DNA of 15,317 nucleotides. Origin: Ramlibacter sp. (lineage in GTDB: Bacteria > Pseudomonadota > Gammaproteobacteria > Burkholderiales > Burkholderiaceae). Each line of letters starts with the position of its first letter. Position 1 is the stretch's first letter. The notes beneath the pieces are model-generated. The model was not told where the DNA came from. It saw only the letters and a list, made by a program, of their open reading frames with translations, and did not search any database. The stretch is taken from NCBI GenBank assembly GCA_014376915.1, contig JACMQP010000452.1:1-15317 (forward strand), given 5' to 3'. Shown one piece after another: positions 1 to 6,380 of this stretch. A program made the translations under genes and the position numbers.

Positions 1-1319
1 TGATGCTGCTGTCGGGACCGGTCCTGGCAGCGGGCTGGACATTGCCCCCGGATGCCGGCCATGTCGAACCCGATGCCATCGCCTCGATCCTCGGCGGCGA
101 CGACTACCCGGTGACGTCGGGCTACCGGACCAAAACCGAGTTCATCGACTTCGAGTCGTACGGCCAGCAATACACGCAAGTGGTTGTCACGCTGATGCCG
201 GACCGGCCGCGCCTGCACCAGGGCCGCAAGCTCGTGGTCGTCGGCGCCGAGCCGGGCAGCGAATACGCGATGGACTTCCTGCAGACGCCGGAAGGCAAGG
301 AGGGGCCGGGCATCTGGCTGGCACGCCGCGGCGTCACCTTCATCGCGCTGACACGGGTCGGGCGCTGGAATTTCTTCGATCCAGCGGGCGCCGGTTCCTG
401 GAAGGACATCGCGCTGTCCTCGCGCATGCCGATCTTCAACCGGCAGCAGAAGGCACCGTGGACCGCCGCCGATTTCGACGTCAAATCCTCGTCCGGCAAA
501 CCGGCGACGTCGGGCGACAGCGATGTCTACCGGTTCCCGAAGCCGGCTTCGGCGCTGTACCGGCAGATGCTCGCCGCGACGGCAACCACCTACCTCCTGG
601 GCTACCGCCTGGCCATCGAGCGGGCGCTGCCGCCAGCGGAACGTGAGCGGTCGTTCCTGCTGTACTGGGGCATGTCCACCGGCGGCGCGTTCCTCTATCC
701 GCTGGCGAAATCGATCGCGCCCGATGGCTACCTCGGCTGGGGCACCAGCAGTTCAGGCCTGGCTTACCTGTATCGCAAGGCCAGGGAGGGAGATTTCTCC
801 ACGGCTTACAGCCAGACCGCGCTGCGCCTGCGCGAGCGGGGCTTCGACGACTTCAGGTACTACACCAAATCGCTCGATGACGAAACGCGGATACGGTGGT
901 GGCAGGGCGCATTGAACGGTCCGCGCTTCAAGAGCGGTGAGGACGCGCCGATGCAGTTCAACGTTGCGGCTCTGACCGAAACGGCGCTGCGGCTGTGGCT
1001 GTCCGACGCACTACCCGCGTCCTACCGCAAGGCCGGGCTCGGCGCTTTCATCCAGGACCTGCTGGAGCCGAGCTTCCCGCCAGCGGCGTTGAAGCAGGTG
1101 GCCATCCTCGACATGAACGGCACGCTGGACGAGGCGATTCCGCCCAGAACGGTGGATGCGCACCGCGAAGCGATGGAGCCTTATGCCCGCCAGTACCGGG
1201 TGGCGCGGATCCGCGATTTTCACCACTATCTGTTCACGCAGGACAGCATCAAGGTGGTCGGCAGCCTCTGGCTGCGCTTCATCGACTCAGGGTATTTCGA
1301 CCCCGGCGCCGCCAAATAG
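1..1319 (+). CDS. Alpha/beta-hydrolase-like protein, probably exported (5' end outside window)
   Basis: The reading frame is open to the left edge. The first visible Met codon is at base 3, followed by a short hydrophobic stretch ending LAAG that looks like the tail of a signal peptide, so the true start is probably just upstream. Counting from base 3, 438 residues remain. A nucleophile-elbow-like motif GMSTGG puts a Ser at residue 225 (bases 675-677). An Asp in the segment LDMNGTLDEAIPP (Asp370) and His407/His408 in DFHHYLF are in the right order for a Ser-Asp-His triad. I do not recognise a named family, and the substrate is unknown; an esterase or other hydrolase acting outside the cytoplasm is the most I would infer. 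It converges on the molybdopterin-subunit gene with 23 bp between their stop codons, so it is not in the same operon as its right-hand neighbour. It may belong to a transcription unit that begins further left. Confidence 0.7.
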   Translation, partial: MLLSGPVLAAGWTLPPDAGHVEPDAIASILGGDDYPVTSGYRTKTEFIDFESYGQQYTQVVVTLMPDRPRLHQGRKLVVVGAEPGSEYAMDFLQTPEGKEGPGIWLARRGVTFIALTRVGRWNFFDPAGAGSWKDIALSSRMPIFNRQQKAPWTAADFDVKSSSGKPATSGDSDVYRFPKPASALYRQMLAATATTYLLGYRLAIERALPPAERERSFLLYWGMSTGGAFLYPLAKSIAPDGYLGWGTSSSGLAYLYRKAREGDFSTAYSQTALRLRERGFDDFRYYTKSLDDETRIRWWQGALNGPRFKSGEDAPMQFNVAALTETALRLWLSDALPASYRKAGLGAFIQDLLEPSFPPAALKQVAILDMNGTLDEAIPPRTVDAHREAMEPYARQYRVARIRDFHHYLFTQDSIKVVGSLWLRFIDSGYFDPGAAK

Positions 1320-1342
1320 CGCGCTCCAAACCCACTGTGCCG

Positions 1343-3625
1343 TCAGGCGGCGGCGGCGAGGGCAGCCTTCACCCGCTGGGGATTCATCGGCGCGCGCCGC
1401 AAACGCACACCCGTGGCGTCGAAGAAGGCGTTGGCAATCGCCGCCGGCACCACGCGCGGCGTTGCTTCACCGGCGCCGGTCGGCGGCGCTTCGGGCCGGT
1501 TGATCAACACCACGTCGATGGTTTCGGGCGCATCCTGCATTTCCAGGATCGGGTAGGTTGCCCAGTCCACGCTGGTGACCATGTCCTGGTCGAAACGCAC
1601 CTCCTCGAACAGCGTGCGCGAAATCGCCTGGACCAGTCCGCTCTCGATGGTGTTGCGCAGGCCCAGCGGATTGACGATCAACCCGCAGTCGTGCGCCACG
1701 GTGAATTTTCGCGCCCAGATCCGGCCCGTCTTGCGCTCGACCTCGATTTCGGCAACCACCGCCAGGATGGTTCCGCCGCGCTGCGCGTAGGCGATGCCCC
1801 GACCCTTGAGCAGGTCGCCGGAGCGGTCCCGTTGCGGCGATGGCCGCGGCTGCCAGCCGGCTTTGTCCGCTGCTGCCTTGACCACCGCCTTGTCGCGCGT
1901 CCCGGTCAGGTATTTGAGCCGGAACGCGACCGGGTCCTCGCCTGTCGCAAACGCCAGTTCGTCCATGAATTGCTCGCTGGCGAACTGGATCTGCAGGCCC
2001 ACCGGGTCGCGCATGTGGGAGGTGCGCAGCGGTGAGGAGCGTTCCAGCAACGGCGGCACCACCTCCCAGCCGAGGAGCTTGCTGTCGAAGCCGTAGCTTT
2101 CCGCGGGGGTGCCGAAACCGACGCCCGGTTTGAGCGGAAGACCAAGCTCCATCCCCGCGAGACTCTCGCCGGGATCGGACTCGTTGCTCTCGATGTTGAC
2201 GCGCGAGAAGCCGCGCGAGATGAATTCATACGCGACCACCTTGCCGGATGCGTCGAGCGCGGCCCGGGCGCGGTGAACGGAAGCCGGCGCCTTCGGGTCC
2301 CAGGCCGTGCCGTTGTGCCGCATGCCCTGGACCCGGACCGGCCGGCCCGTCAGCTTGGACAGCAGCGCCGCATCGAGGGCGGCATCGCCTGCGTCGTTGC
2401 GTCCGTAGGAGCCCGGGCCGACCACCCAGATGCCATGCACTTTTTCGGGTGGCAACCCCAGCAGCCGGGCCACGCCGTCGCGGGCGTAGTGCGGCTTTTG
2501 CGTTCCGGTCCAGAGCGTCGCCCGGTCCGGCCTGGCATCGACCACGGCGCATCCCGGCCCCATGCTGGCATGCGACTGGAAAGGCCATTCGTAATGCGCC
2601 TCGATCACTCGCGCCGCGTCCTTGAAGGCCGCCTCGACGTCGCCCTTCGCGTCCGACACGTCGCGCTTGACGGTGGGCGCCGAGCGGATGTGGTCATGCA
2701 GCTTCTCGAATGCCGGAAATGGCTTGCTAGGCTCCGACCACTGCACCTGGAGCAGCTGCGCGGCGCGCACCGCATCCCATTCCTTTTCGGCCACGACGGC
2801 CAGGAAATTCTTCTCCCGGACCACCCGCGCGCCGGCCACCGAGGCGATCGATGCGAGATCCACTTTCTGCGGAACACTGCCCGCGTGCGGTGTGCGAATC
2901 ACCCGTGCATGCAGCATGCCCGGCACCGAGATATCGGTCACGAAGGTGCCGGTGCCGAAAATCTTTTCGGCGACGTCCCGGCGCGGAAACGGCTTGCCGA
3001 CAACCTTGTAGCTGGAGGGCGGCTTGGGTTGGGCGGCGCCCTTCACGTCCATCTGGTTGCCGGTCTGCTTGTTCCACTCGACTTTCGAATTGAAGTACTT
3101 TCCGCCGATCAGCTCGGCGTAGCTGAGCTTCCTGGCGCGATCGTCCAGAGAAGCAATGACGCCATCCGTCACGACCAGCCGGTCGGGCGCGACGCCGAGC
3201 TGCCTGGACGCCGTGTCCACCAGGATGCGGCGTGCTTCGGCCGCAGCGTTGCGCAACGGCTTTGCCCCGGACTGGATCCCCAGCGCGCTCGATGCTCCCC
3301 CCTGGTTCAGGCAGGTGGCGGTGTCGCCCATGATGACGTCGACCTTGTCGAAGCCGAGGTCGAGCTCCTCGGCCACGATCTGTGCGATCGCAACTTCAAG
3401 ACCCTGCCCTAGATCGACCTTGCCGAAGTAGGCCGTCGCCCGTCCATCCGGGTGGATGGCGACCCACGAGTCCAGTTCCTCGGGCGCAAGCGCAGGTTTT
3501 CCAGAGCCGTCAGCTTGCGCCAGCGCCGCTCCTGGCATCCACGGAACAGTGGCAGCGACGACCAGTGCGCCGGAGCTCTGCAGAAATTGACGGCGGCTCG
3601 CCGAGGGGGAGACGAAAGAGTTCAT
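1343..3625 (-). CDS. Xanthine-dehydrogenase-family molybdopterin-binding subunit, Tat-exported (IorB-like)
   Basis: Predicted 760-residue large subunit of a molybdenum hydroxylase of the isoquinoline 1-oxidoreductase / membrane-linked aldehyde dehydrogenase type. Such enzymes hydroxylate N-heteroaromatics or oxidise aldehydes with water as oxygen source. The N-terminus carries a Tat signal: SRRQFLQ at residues 10-16, a hydrophobic run, and AALAQA before a likely cleavage near 37. Family signatures include the GQG-containing segment GKVDLGQGLEVAIAQ, the segment KIFGTGTFVTDISVPGMLHA, and near the C-terminus GAGEATP, where Glu720 matches the catalytic Glu at the Mo site. I chose the ATG at 3625 because it overlaps the stop of the [2Fe-2S] gene in an ATGA junction and begins directly before the Tat signal; the frame continues upstream but there overlaps the [2Fe-2S] gene. 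The usual partner is the small two-cluster subunit, encoded immediately upstream. Electrons in this family often pass to a cytochrome c, and one is encoded at 5978-6358. The substrate is not deducible. Confidence 0.93.
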   Translation of the reverse strand: MNSFVSPSASRRQFLQSSGALVVAATVPWMPGAALAQADGSGKPALAPEELDSWVAIHPDGRATAYFGKVDLGQGLEVAIAQIVAEELDLGFDKVDVIMGDTATCLNQGGASSALGIQSGAKPLRNAAAEARRILVDTASRQLGVAPDRLVVTDGVIASLDDRARKLSYAELIGGKYFNSKVEWNKQTGNQMDVKGAAQPKPPSSYKVVGKPFPRRDVAEKIFGTGTFVTDISVPGMLHARVIRTPHAGSVPQKVDLASIASVAGARVVREKNFLAVVAEKEWDAVRAAQLLQVQWSEPSKPFPAFEKLHDHIRSAPTVKRDVSDAKGDVEAAFKDAARVIEAHYEWPFQSHASMGPGCAVVDARPDRATLWTGTQKPHYARDGVARLLGLPPEKVHGIWVVGPGSYGRNDAGDAALDAALLSKLTGRPVRVQGMRHNGTAWDPKAPASVHRARAALDASGKVVAYEFISRGFSRVNIESNESDPGESLAGMELGLPLKPGVGFGTPAESYGFDSKLLGWEVVPPLLERSSPLRTSHMRDPVGLQIQFASEQFMDELAFATGEDPVAFRLKYLTGTRDKAVVKAAADKAGWQPRPSPQRDRSGDLLKGRGIAYAQRGGTILAVVAEIEVERKTGRIWARKFTVAHDCGLIVNPLGLRNTIESGLVQAISRTLFEEVRFDQDMVTSVDWATYPILEMQDAPETIDVVLINRPEAPPTGAGEATPRVVPAAIANAFFDATGVRLRRAPMNPQRVKAALAAAA

Positions 3626-4098
3626 GCTGCTTTTGGCCCCATCTGCGCCTGCACGCGCTTGATCGCGCGCAGGATCGCCACGTGCGCGCCGCAGCGGCAC
3701 TTCAGGCCCGCCAGTGACTCGCGGACCTGCGTGTCGCTGGCAGCCGGATTCTTCTTCAGGAATGCGGCCGTGGTCATGACCCAGCCGTTCATGCAGTAAC
3801 CGCATTGCGAGACATGCTCTTCGACAAACGCGGTCTGCAGCGGGTGTGGCTTGTCCGGCGTCCCGAGGCCGGACAGCGTCGTGACCTGTTGGTCCTGCGC
3901 CGCTGCGACCGGCAGCACGCAGGAACGAACCGGTTCGCCGTTCAGGTGCACGGTGCACGCGCCGCACTGCGCCAGGCCGCAGCCGAACTTCGGATTCTTC
4001 ATCTTCAGGTCGCCGCGCAACGCGTAGAGCAGCGGCATTTGCGGGTCGCCCTCGACGGCGACACGCTTGCCGTCGACGGTCAATTGAGTGGTCGCCAT
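3622..4098 (-). CDS. [2Fe-2S] iron-sulfur subunit of the molybdenum hydroxylase (IorA-like)
   Basis: Predicted 158-residue electron-transfer subunit that links the Mo cofactor to an external acceptor. The N-terminal plant-ferredoxin-like domain has Cys40, Cys45, Cys48 and Cys60 (CGLAQCGAC, then C). The C-terminal four-helix domain has Cys99, Cys102, Cys134 and Cys136 (CGYC and CRC), the complete set for two [2Fe-2S] clusters. The length is normal for the family. The ATG at 4098 is preferred over a TTG seven codons upstream because it is preceded by GAGGGA at good spacing and starts the expected MATTQLTVDG N-terminus. There is no signal peptide, so it probably rides out with the Tat-targeted large subunit once folded together. 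Its stop overlaps the large-subunit start by 4 bp, implying translational coupling. It is transcribed divergently from the Pht5-like gene across a 144-bp gap. Confidence 0.95.
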   Translation of the reverse strand: MATTQLTVDGKRVAVEGDPQMPLLYALRGDLKMKNPKFGCGLAQCGACTVHLNGEPVRSCVLPVAAAQDQQVTTLSGLGTPDKPHPLQTAFVEEHVSQCGYCMNGWVMTTAAFLKKNPAASDTQVRESLAGLKCRCGAHVAILRAIKRVQAQMGPKAA

Positions 4099-4242
4099 GG
4101 GTTCCCTCGAACGGTTCAAGCGCAGGCCGAAGAATATCGTTTTATGGCGCTAGACCGAAGATAGAAAGTAGCACAATAGCCGGGGAGATTTCATCGGTAA
4201 GAACCACGATACGTCGCTCGATGCGAAGGAAAAAAACAATTC
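4099..4242. promoter_or_regulatory. Divergent intergenic region between the Mo-hydroxylase and decarboxylase operons
   Basis: This 144-bp gap is visibly more A/T-rich than its surroundings and must hold the start signals for both divergent operons. On the plus strand AAGGA lies 12 bp before the ATG at 4243, a rather long spacing. On the minus strand GAGGGA precedes the ATG at 4098. I see no convincing sigma-70 promoter pair on either strand; the best plus-strand pair is TAGACC at 4151-4156 with CAATAG at 4174-4179, which is poor. The 7-mer CCGAAGA occurs at 4127-4133 and again at 4155-4161, 28 bp apart. That could be a direct-repeat operator, but a 7-mer repeat in a gap this size can arise by chance. 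Confidence 0.45.
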
Positions 4243-5235
4243 ATGTCTCTGCTCAGAATGTCGCTCGGGTGCTGGAATTACGACCGGACCCGCGCCCTTG
4301 CGGACGGTAGCGTCCGGCCTCAGGGAATCGACCTCAACTATCTCGACATGCCGGTGGAAGAAACCTTCTTCCGGATGCTGCGCCACCAGGAGTTCGACGC
4401 GGCCGAGATGTCCCTGTCTTCCTACACCGTCTCGCTGTTCAAGCCGCAGCGGCCGTTCGTGGCGATCCCGGTGTTCCCGTCGCGGTTCTTCCGCCATTCG
4501 TGCATCTATGTCAATGCCGACGCGGGCATCCGGGAGCCGCGCGACCTGATCGGCAAACGCATCGGCAATCCCGAATACCAGATGACCGCGCCGGTCTGGA
4601 TCCGCGGCATCCTGTCGGACCACTACGGCGTGCCGGTGGACAGCGTCACCTACTGCACCGGCGGCGAAGAGGAGCCGAACCGGCCCGAGAAGCTCAAGCT
4701 GGACTTGCCGCCCAACATCCGGGTCGAGCGGATCGGCGACACCCAGACCTTGTCGCAGATGCTCCTGGACGGTGAGATCGACGCGCTCTACACGGCACGT
4801 ACGCCTTCGTCGTTCCATCTCGGAGGCGGCCGTGTCAGGCGCCTGTTCGAGGATTACCCCGAGGTGGAGCGCCAGTATTTCCGCGACACCGCCATCTTTC
4901 CGATCATGCACACGGTGGCGATCCGGCGCGATGTGTATGAAGCCAATCGCTGGGTCGCGCAGTCGCTCTACAAGGCATTCGTCGAAGCGCAGCGCAAAAC
5001 CTATGAAGACCTGCAGGAGTCCGCGGCGCTCAAGACCATGCTGCCGTGGCTGACGGCGCATGTCGAGGAAGCGCGCCGCGAAATGGGCGACGACTTCTGG
5101 CCGTATGGCCTGGACCGCAACCGCAAGGCGCTCGACACCTTCCTGCGCTATCACTTCGAGCAGGGATTGTCCAAGCGCCTGCTGACGCCCGAGGAGCTGT
5201 TCGCTCCCGAATCGCTCGAGTTCTTCAAGATATGA
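4243..5235 (+). CDS. 4,5-dihydroxyphthalate decarboxylase-like protein (Pht5 family)
   Basis: Predicted 330-residue protein resembling the Pht5 family. These proteins have a periplasmic-binding-protein-like fold, but characterised members are cytoplasmic decarboxylases that convert 4,5-dihydroxyphthalate to protocatechuate. Typical family features are the N-terminal LRMSLGCWNYDRTRAL, the EETFFRMLRHQEFDAAEMS segment, and LIGKRIGNPEYQMTA followed by an alpha/beta domain. There is no signal peptide, which fits an enzyme rather than a transport protein. The ATG at 4243 has AAGGA about 12 bp upstream and is the first possible start of the conserved N-terminus. Its stop overlaps the start of the class II aldolase gene (ATGA). 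The real substrate may be another hydroxylated aromatic acid, since no phthalate dioxygenase or dehydrogenase genes are in view. It could also be an intracellular binding protein, as some members are annotated as ABC substrate-binding proteins. Confidence 0.8.
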   Translation: MSLLRMSLGCWNYDRTRALADGSVRPQGIDLNYLDMPVEETFFRMLRHQEFDAAEMSLSSYTVSLFKPQRPFVAIPVFPSRFFRHSCIYVNADAGIREPRDLIGKRIGNPEYQMTAPVWIRGILSDHYGVPVDSVTYCTGGEEEPNRPEKLKLDLPPNIRVERIGDTQTLSQMLLDGEIDALYTARTPSSFHLGGGRVRRLFEDYPEVERQYFRDTAIFPIMHTVAIRRDVYEANRWVAQSLYKAFVEAQRKTYEDLQESAALKTMLPWLTAHVEEARREMGDDFWPYGLDRNRKALDTFLRYHFEQGLSKRLLTPEELFAPESLEFFKI

Positions 5236-5978
5236 GCGCTCCCATCGGCGGCGTCGCCGCGATGCGCCATGAACTGGCGCTCGCGCTGTCAATGCTCGAG
5301 CGAGCGGAGGTGATCGACTTCAACGGCCACTTCAGCACCCGCCTGCCCGACGCGCGCGGAATGCTGATCAATGCCGCCGATTCGGTGCGCAGCCGCATCG
5401 CCGTCGAAGACTTCATCGAGATCGGTTTCGACGGCCGTCCGCTGGCGGGGGACCGGCAGGCGCCGATGGAATTCCACCTGCACGCGCAGATCTACCTGCG
5501 CCGGCCCGACGTGCAGTCCATCGTCCACGCGCATCCGCTGTGGTCGACGGTGCTGACCACCGCCGGCCACGCCTGGCAGCCTGTCACCATGCAGGCCGCG
5601 GTGCTGGGCCCGGTTCCCACCTTCGAGCAGACCGCGTCCATCAATTCAGCGGCGCTCGGGCAAGCCCTGGCGCAGTGCCTGGCCGACGGCAAGGCGGCGC
5701 TGATGCGGCGCCATGGCGTGGTGGCGGTGGCCGGCTCGGTGCGCGACGCGTTCGTCCATGCGATGTACCTGGAGGAAAACGCCCACCGCCAATACCTGGC
5801 GCTGCAGATCGGCACGCCCCAGGCCCTGACTGAAACCGAGTGCGCAAAGATCGGCGCCAACCTGTCGCGATCGCACTTGTTGCAGAAGGTGTGGGACTAC
5901 TACGCCGGTCGCCATGTCCGCGACCAGAGCCTCGCCGCCACGCCTGGCTTTTCCACCCACCCTGCGGGAGAAACTTGA
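5232..5978 (+). CDS. Class II aldolase/adducin-family protein
   Basis: Predicted 248-residue cytoplasmic metal-dependent lyase. The residues that bind the divalent metal in fuculose-phosphate aldolase are all present with near-identical spacing: Glu80 in APMEFHLH, His99 and His101 in VHAHPLW, and His161 in RRHGVV. Family members are sugar-phosphate aldolases, or decarboxylases such as the 3,4-dihydroxyphthalate 2-decarboxylases of phthalate degradation. Coupling to a Pht5-like gene makes a decarboxylase role attractive, but that is inference. The ATG at 5232 overlaps the upstream stop (ATGA); the frame is open further upstream but that part shadows the previous gene. Its own stop shares one base with the ATG of the cytochrome c gene (TGATG), so all three genes look translationally coupled. 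Confidence 0.85.
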   Translation: MSAPIGGVAAMRHELALALSMLERAEVIDFNGHFSTRLPDARGMLINAADSVRSRIAVEDFIEIGFDGRPLAGDRQAPMEFHLHAQIYLRRPDVQSIVHAHPLWSTVLTTAGHAWQPVTMQAAVLGPVPTFEQTASINSAALGQALAQCLADGKAALMRRHGVVAVAGSVRDAFVHAMYLEENAHRQYLALQIGTPQALTETECAKIGANLSRSHLLQKVWDYYAGRHVRDQSLAATPGFSTHPAGET

Positions 5979-6358
5979 TGTTCTTGTCAGTCGGCTTGCG
6001 CTTCCAGCGGCGCTTCGTGCTGGCTTCGGCGCTGGCTGTCGCAGCCGGCAGCGCAGTTGCACAAACCGCGGCCAGCGACGTGGAGACCGGCCGCCAGCTG
6101 TTCATGAACAACGGTTGCTACACCTGCCACGGGACCGTGGGGCAGGGCAGCGAGCGCGGCGTCGGCCCGCGGATCGCGCCGGACCCCTACCCGTTCGAAG
6201 CGTTCAAGGCGATGGTGCGCAATCCGCGGGAAGCGATGCCGGCTTTCGATGCGCGCTTTGTCAGCGACGTACAGCTGCTGTCGATCCATCGCTACCTGGC
6301 CTCGATCGCCAAGGGGCCAGGCGCCAGGGACATTGCGCAATTGCGCGCTGCACCCTAG
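5978..6358 (+). CDS. Small secreted class I cytochrome c
   Basis: Predicted 126-residue precursor. A Sec signal peptide with Arg10-Arg12, a hydrophobic core, and SAVAQ suggests cleavage near residue 28-29. The mature part has one haem site CYTCH (Cys47, Cys50, His51) and a probable axial Met87 in REAMPAF, then a C-terminal helix VQLLSIHRYLASI, the classic small cytochrome c layout. It should sit in the periplasm and carry electrons. The Tat-exported Mo-hydroxylase encoded divergently at 4098-1343 is the obvious candidate donor, because related oxidoreductases reduce cytochromes; this is inference from context. The ATG at 5978 overlaps the aldolase stop by one base and has GGGAG about 8 bp upstream. 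The gene converges on the ThDP-enzyme gene with 18 bp between the two stop codons. Confidence 0.93.
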   Translation: MFLSVGLRFQRRFVLASALAVAAGSAVAQTAASDVETGRQLFMNNGCYTCHGTVGQGSERGVGPRIAPDPYPFEAFKAMVRNPREAMPAFDARFVSDVQLLSIHRYLASIAKGPGARDIAQLRAAP

Positions 6359-6380
6359 GCATCGACGGGCGTCGCCCTAG
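6355..6380. terminator. Imperfect hairpin spanning two convergent stop codons
   Basis: Bases 6355-6359 (CTAGG) pair with 6376-6380 (CCTAG), and 6363-6366 (CGAC) pair with 6371-6374 (GTCG), with loop GGGC and a small internal loop. The stem includes both the TAG of the cytochrome c gene and the TAG of the ThDP-enzyme gene. It could act as a bidirectional terminator for the two convergent operons. There is no T-run on either side, so it is not a standard intrinsic terminator. Confidence 0.35.

Noticed and set aside
1306..1352. CGCCGCC/GGCGGCG pairing across the convergent junction of the first two genes
   Set aside because: The loop would be over 30 bases, both arms are coding, and there is no T-run; GC-rich arms of this sort are common by chance here.
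2273..3412. Long plus-strand open frame opposite the molybdopterin-subunit gene
   Set aside because: Composition is that of an antisense shadow, and the opposite strand encodes a well-recognised enzyme over the same span.
4150..5292. Minus-strand open frame opposite the Pht5-like gene
   Set aside because: Arg- and Val-rich antisense translation with no motif; it also runs across the divergent promoter gap and two plus-strand genes.
6335..6346. Perfect 12-bp palindrome GCGCAATTGCGC in the cytochrome c gene
   Set aside because: It falls in coding sequence at the C-terminus and is explained by ordinary Ala-Gln-Leu-Arg codons; no second copy was noticed.
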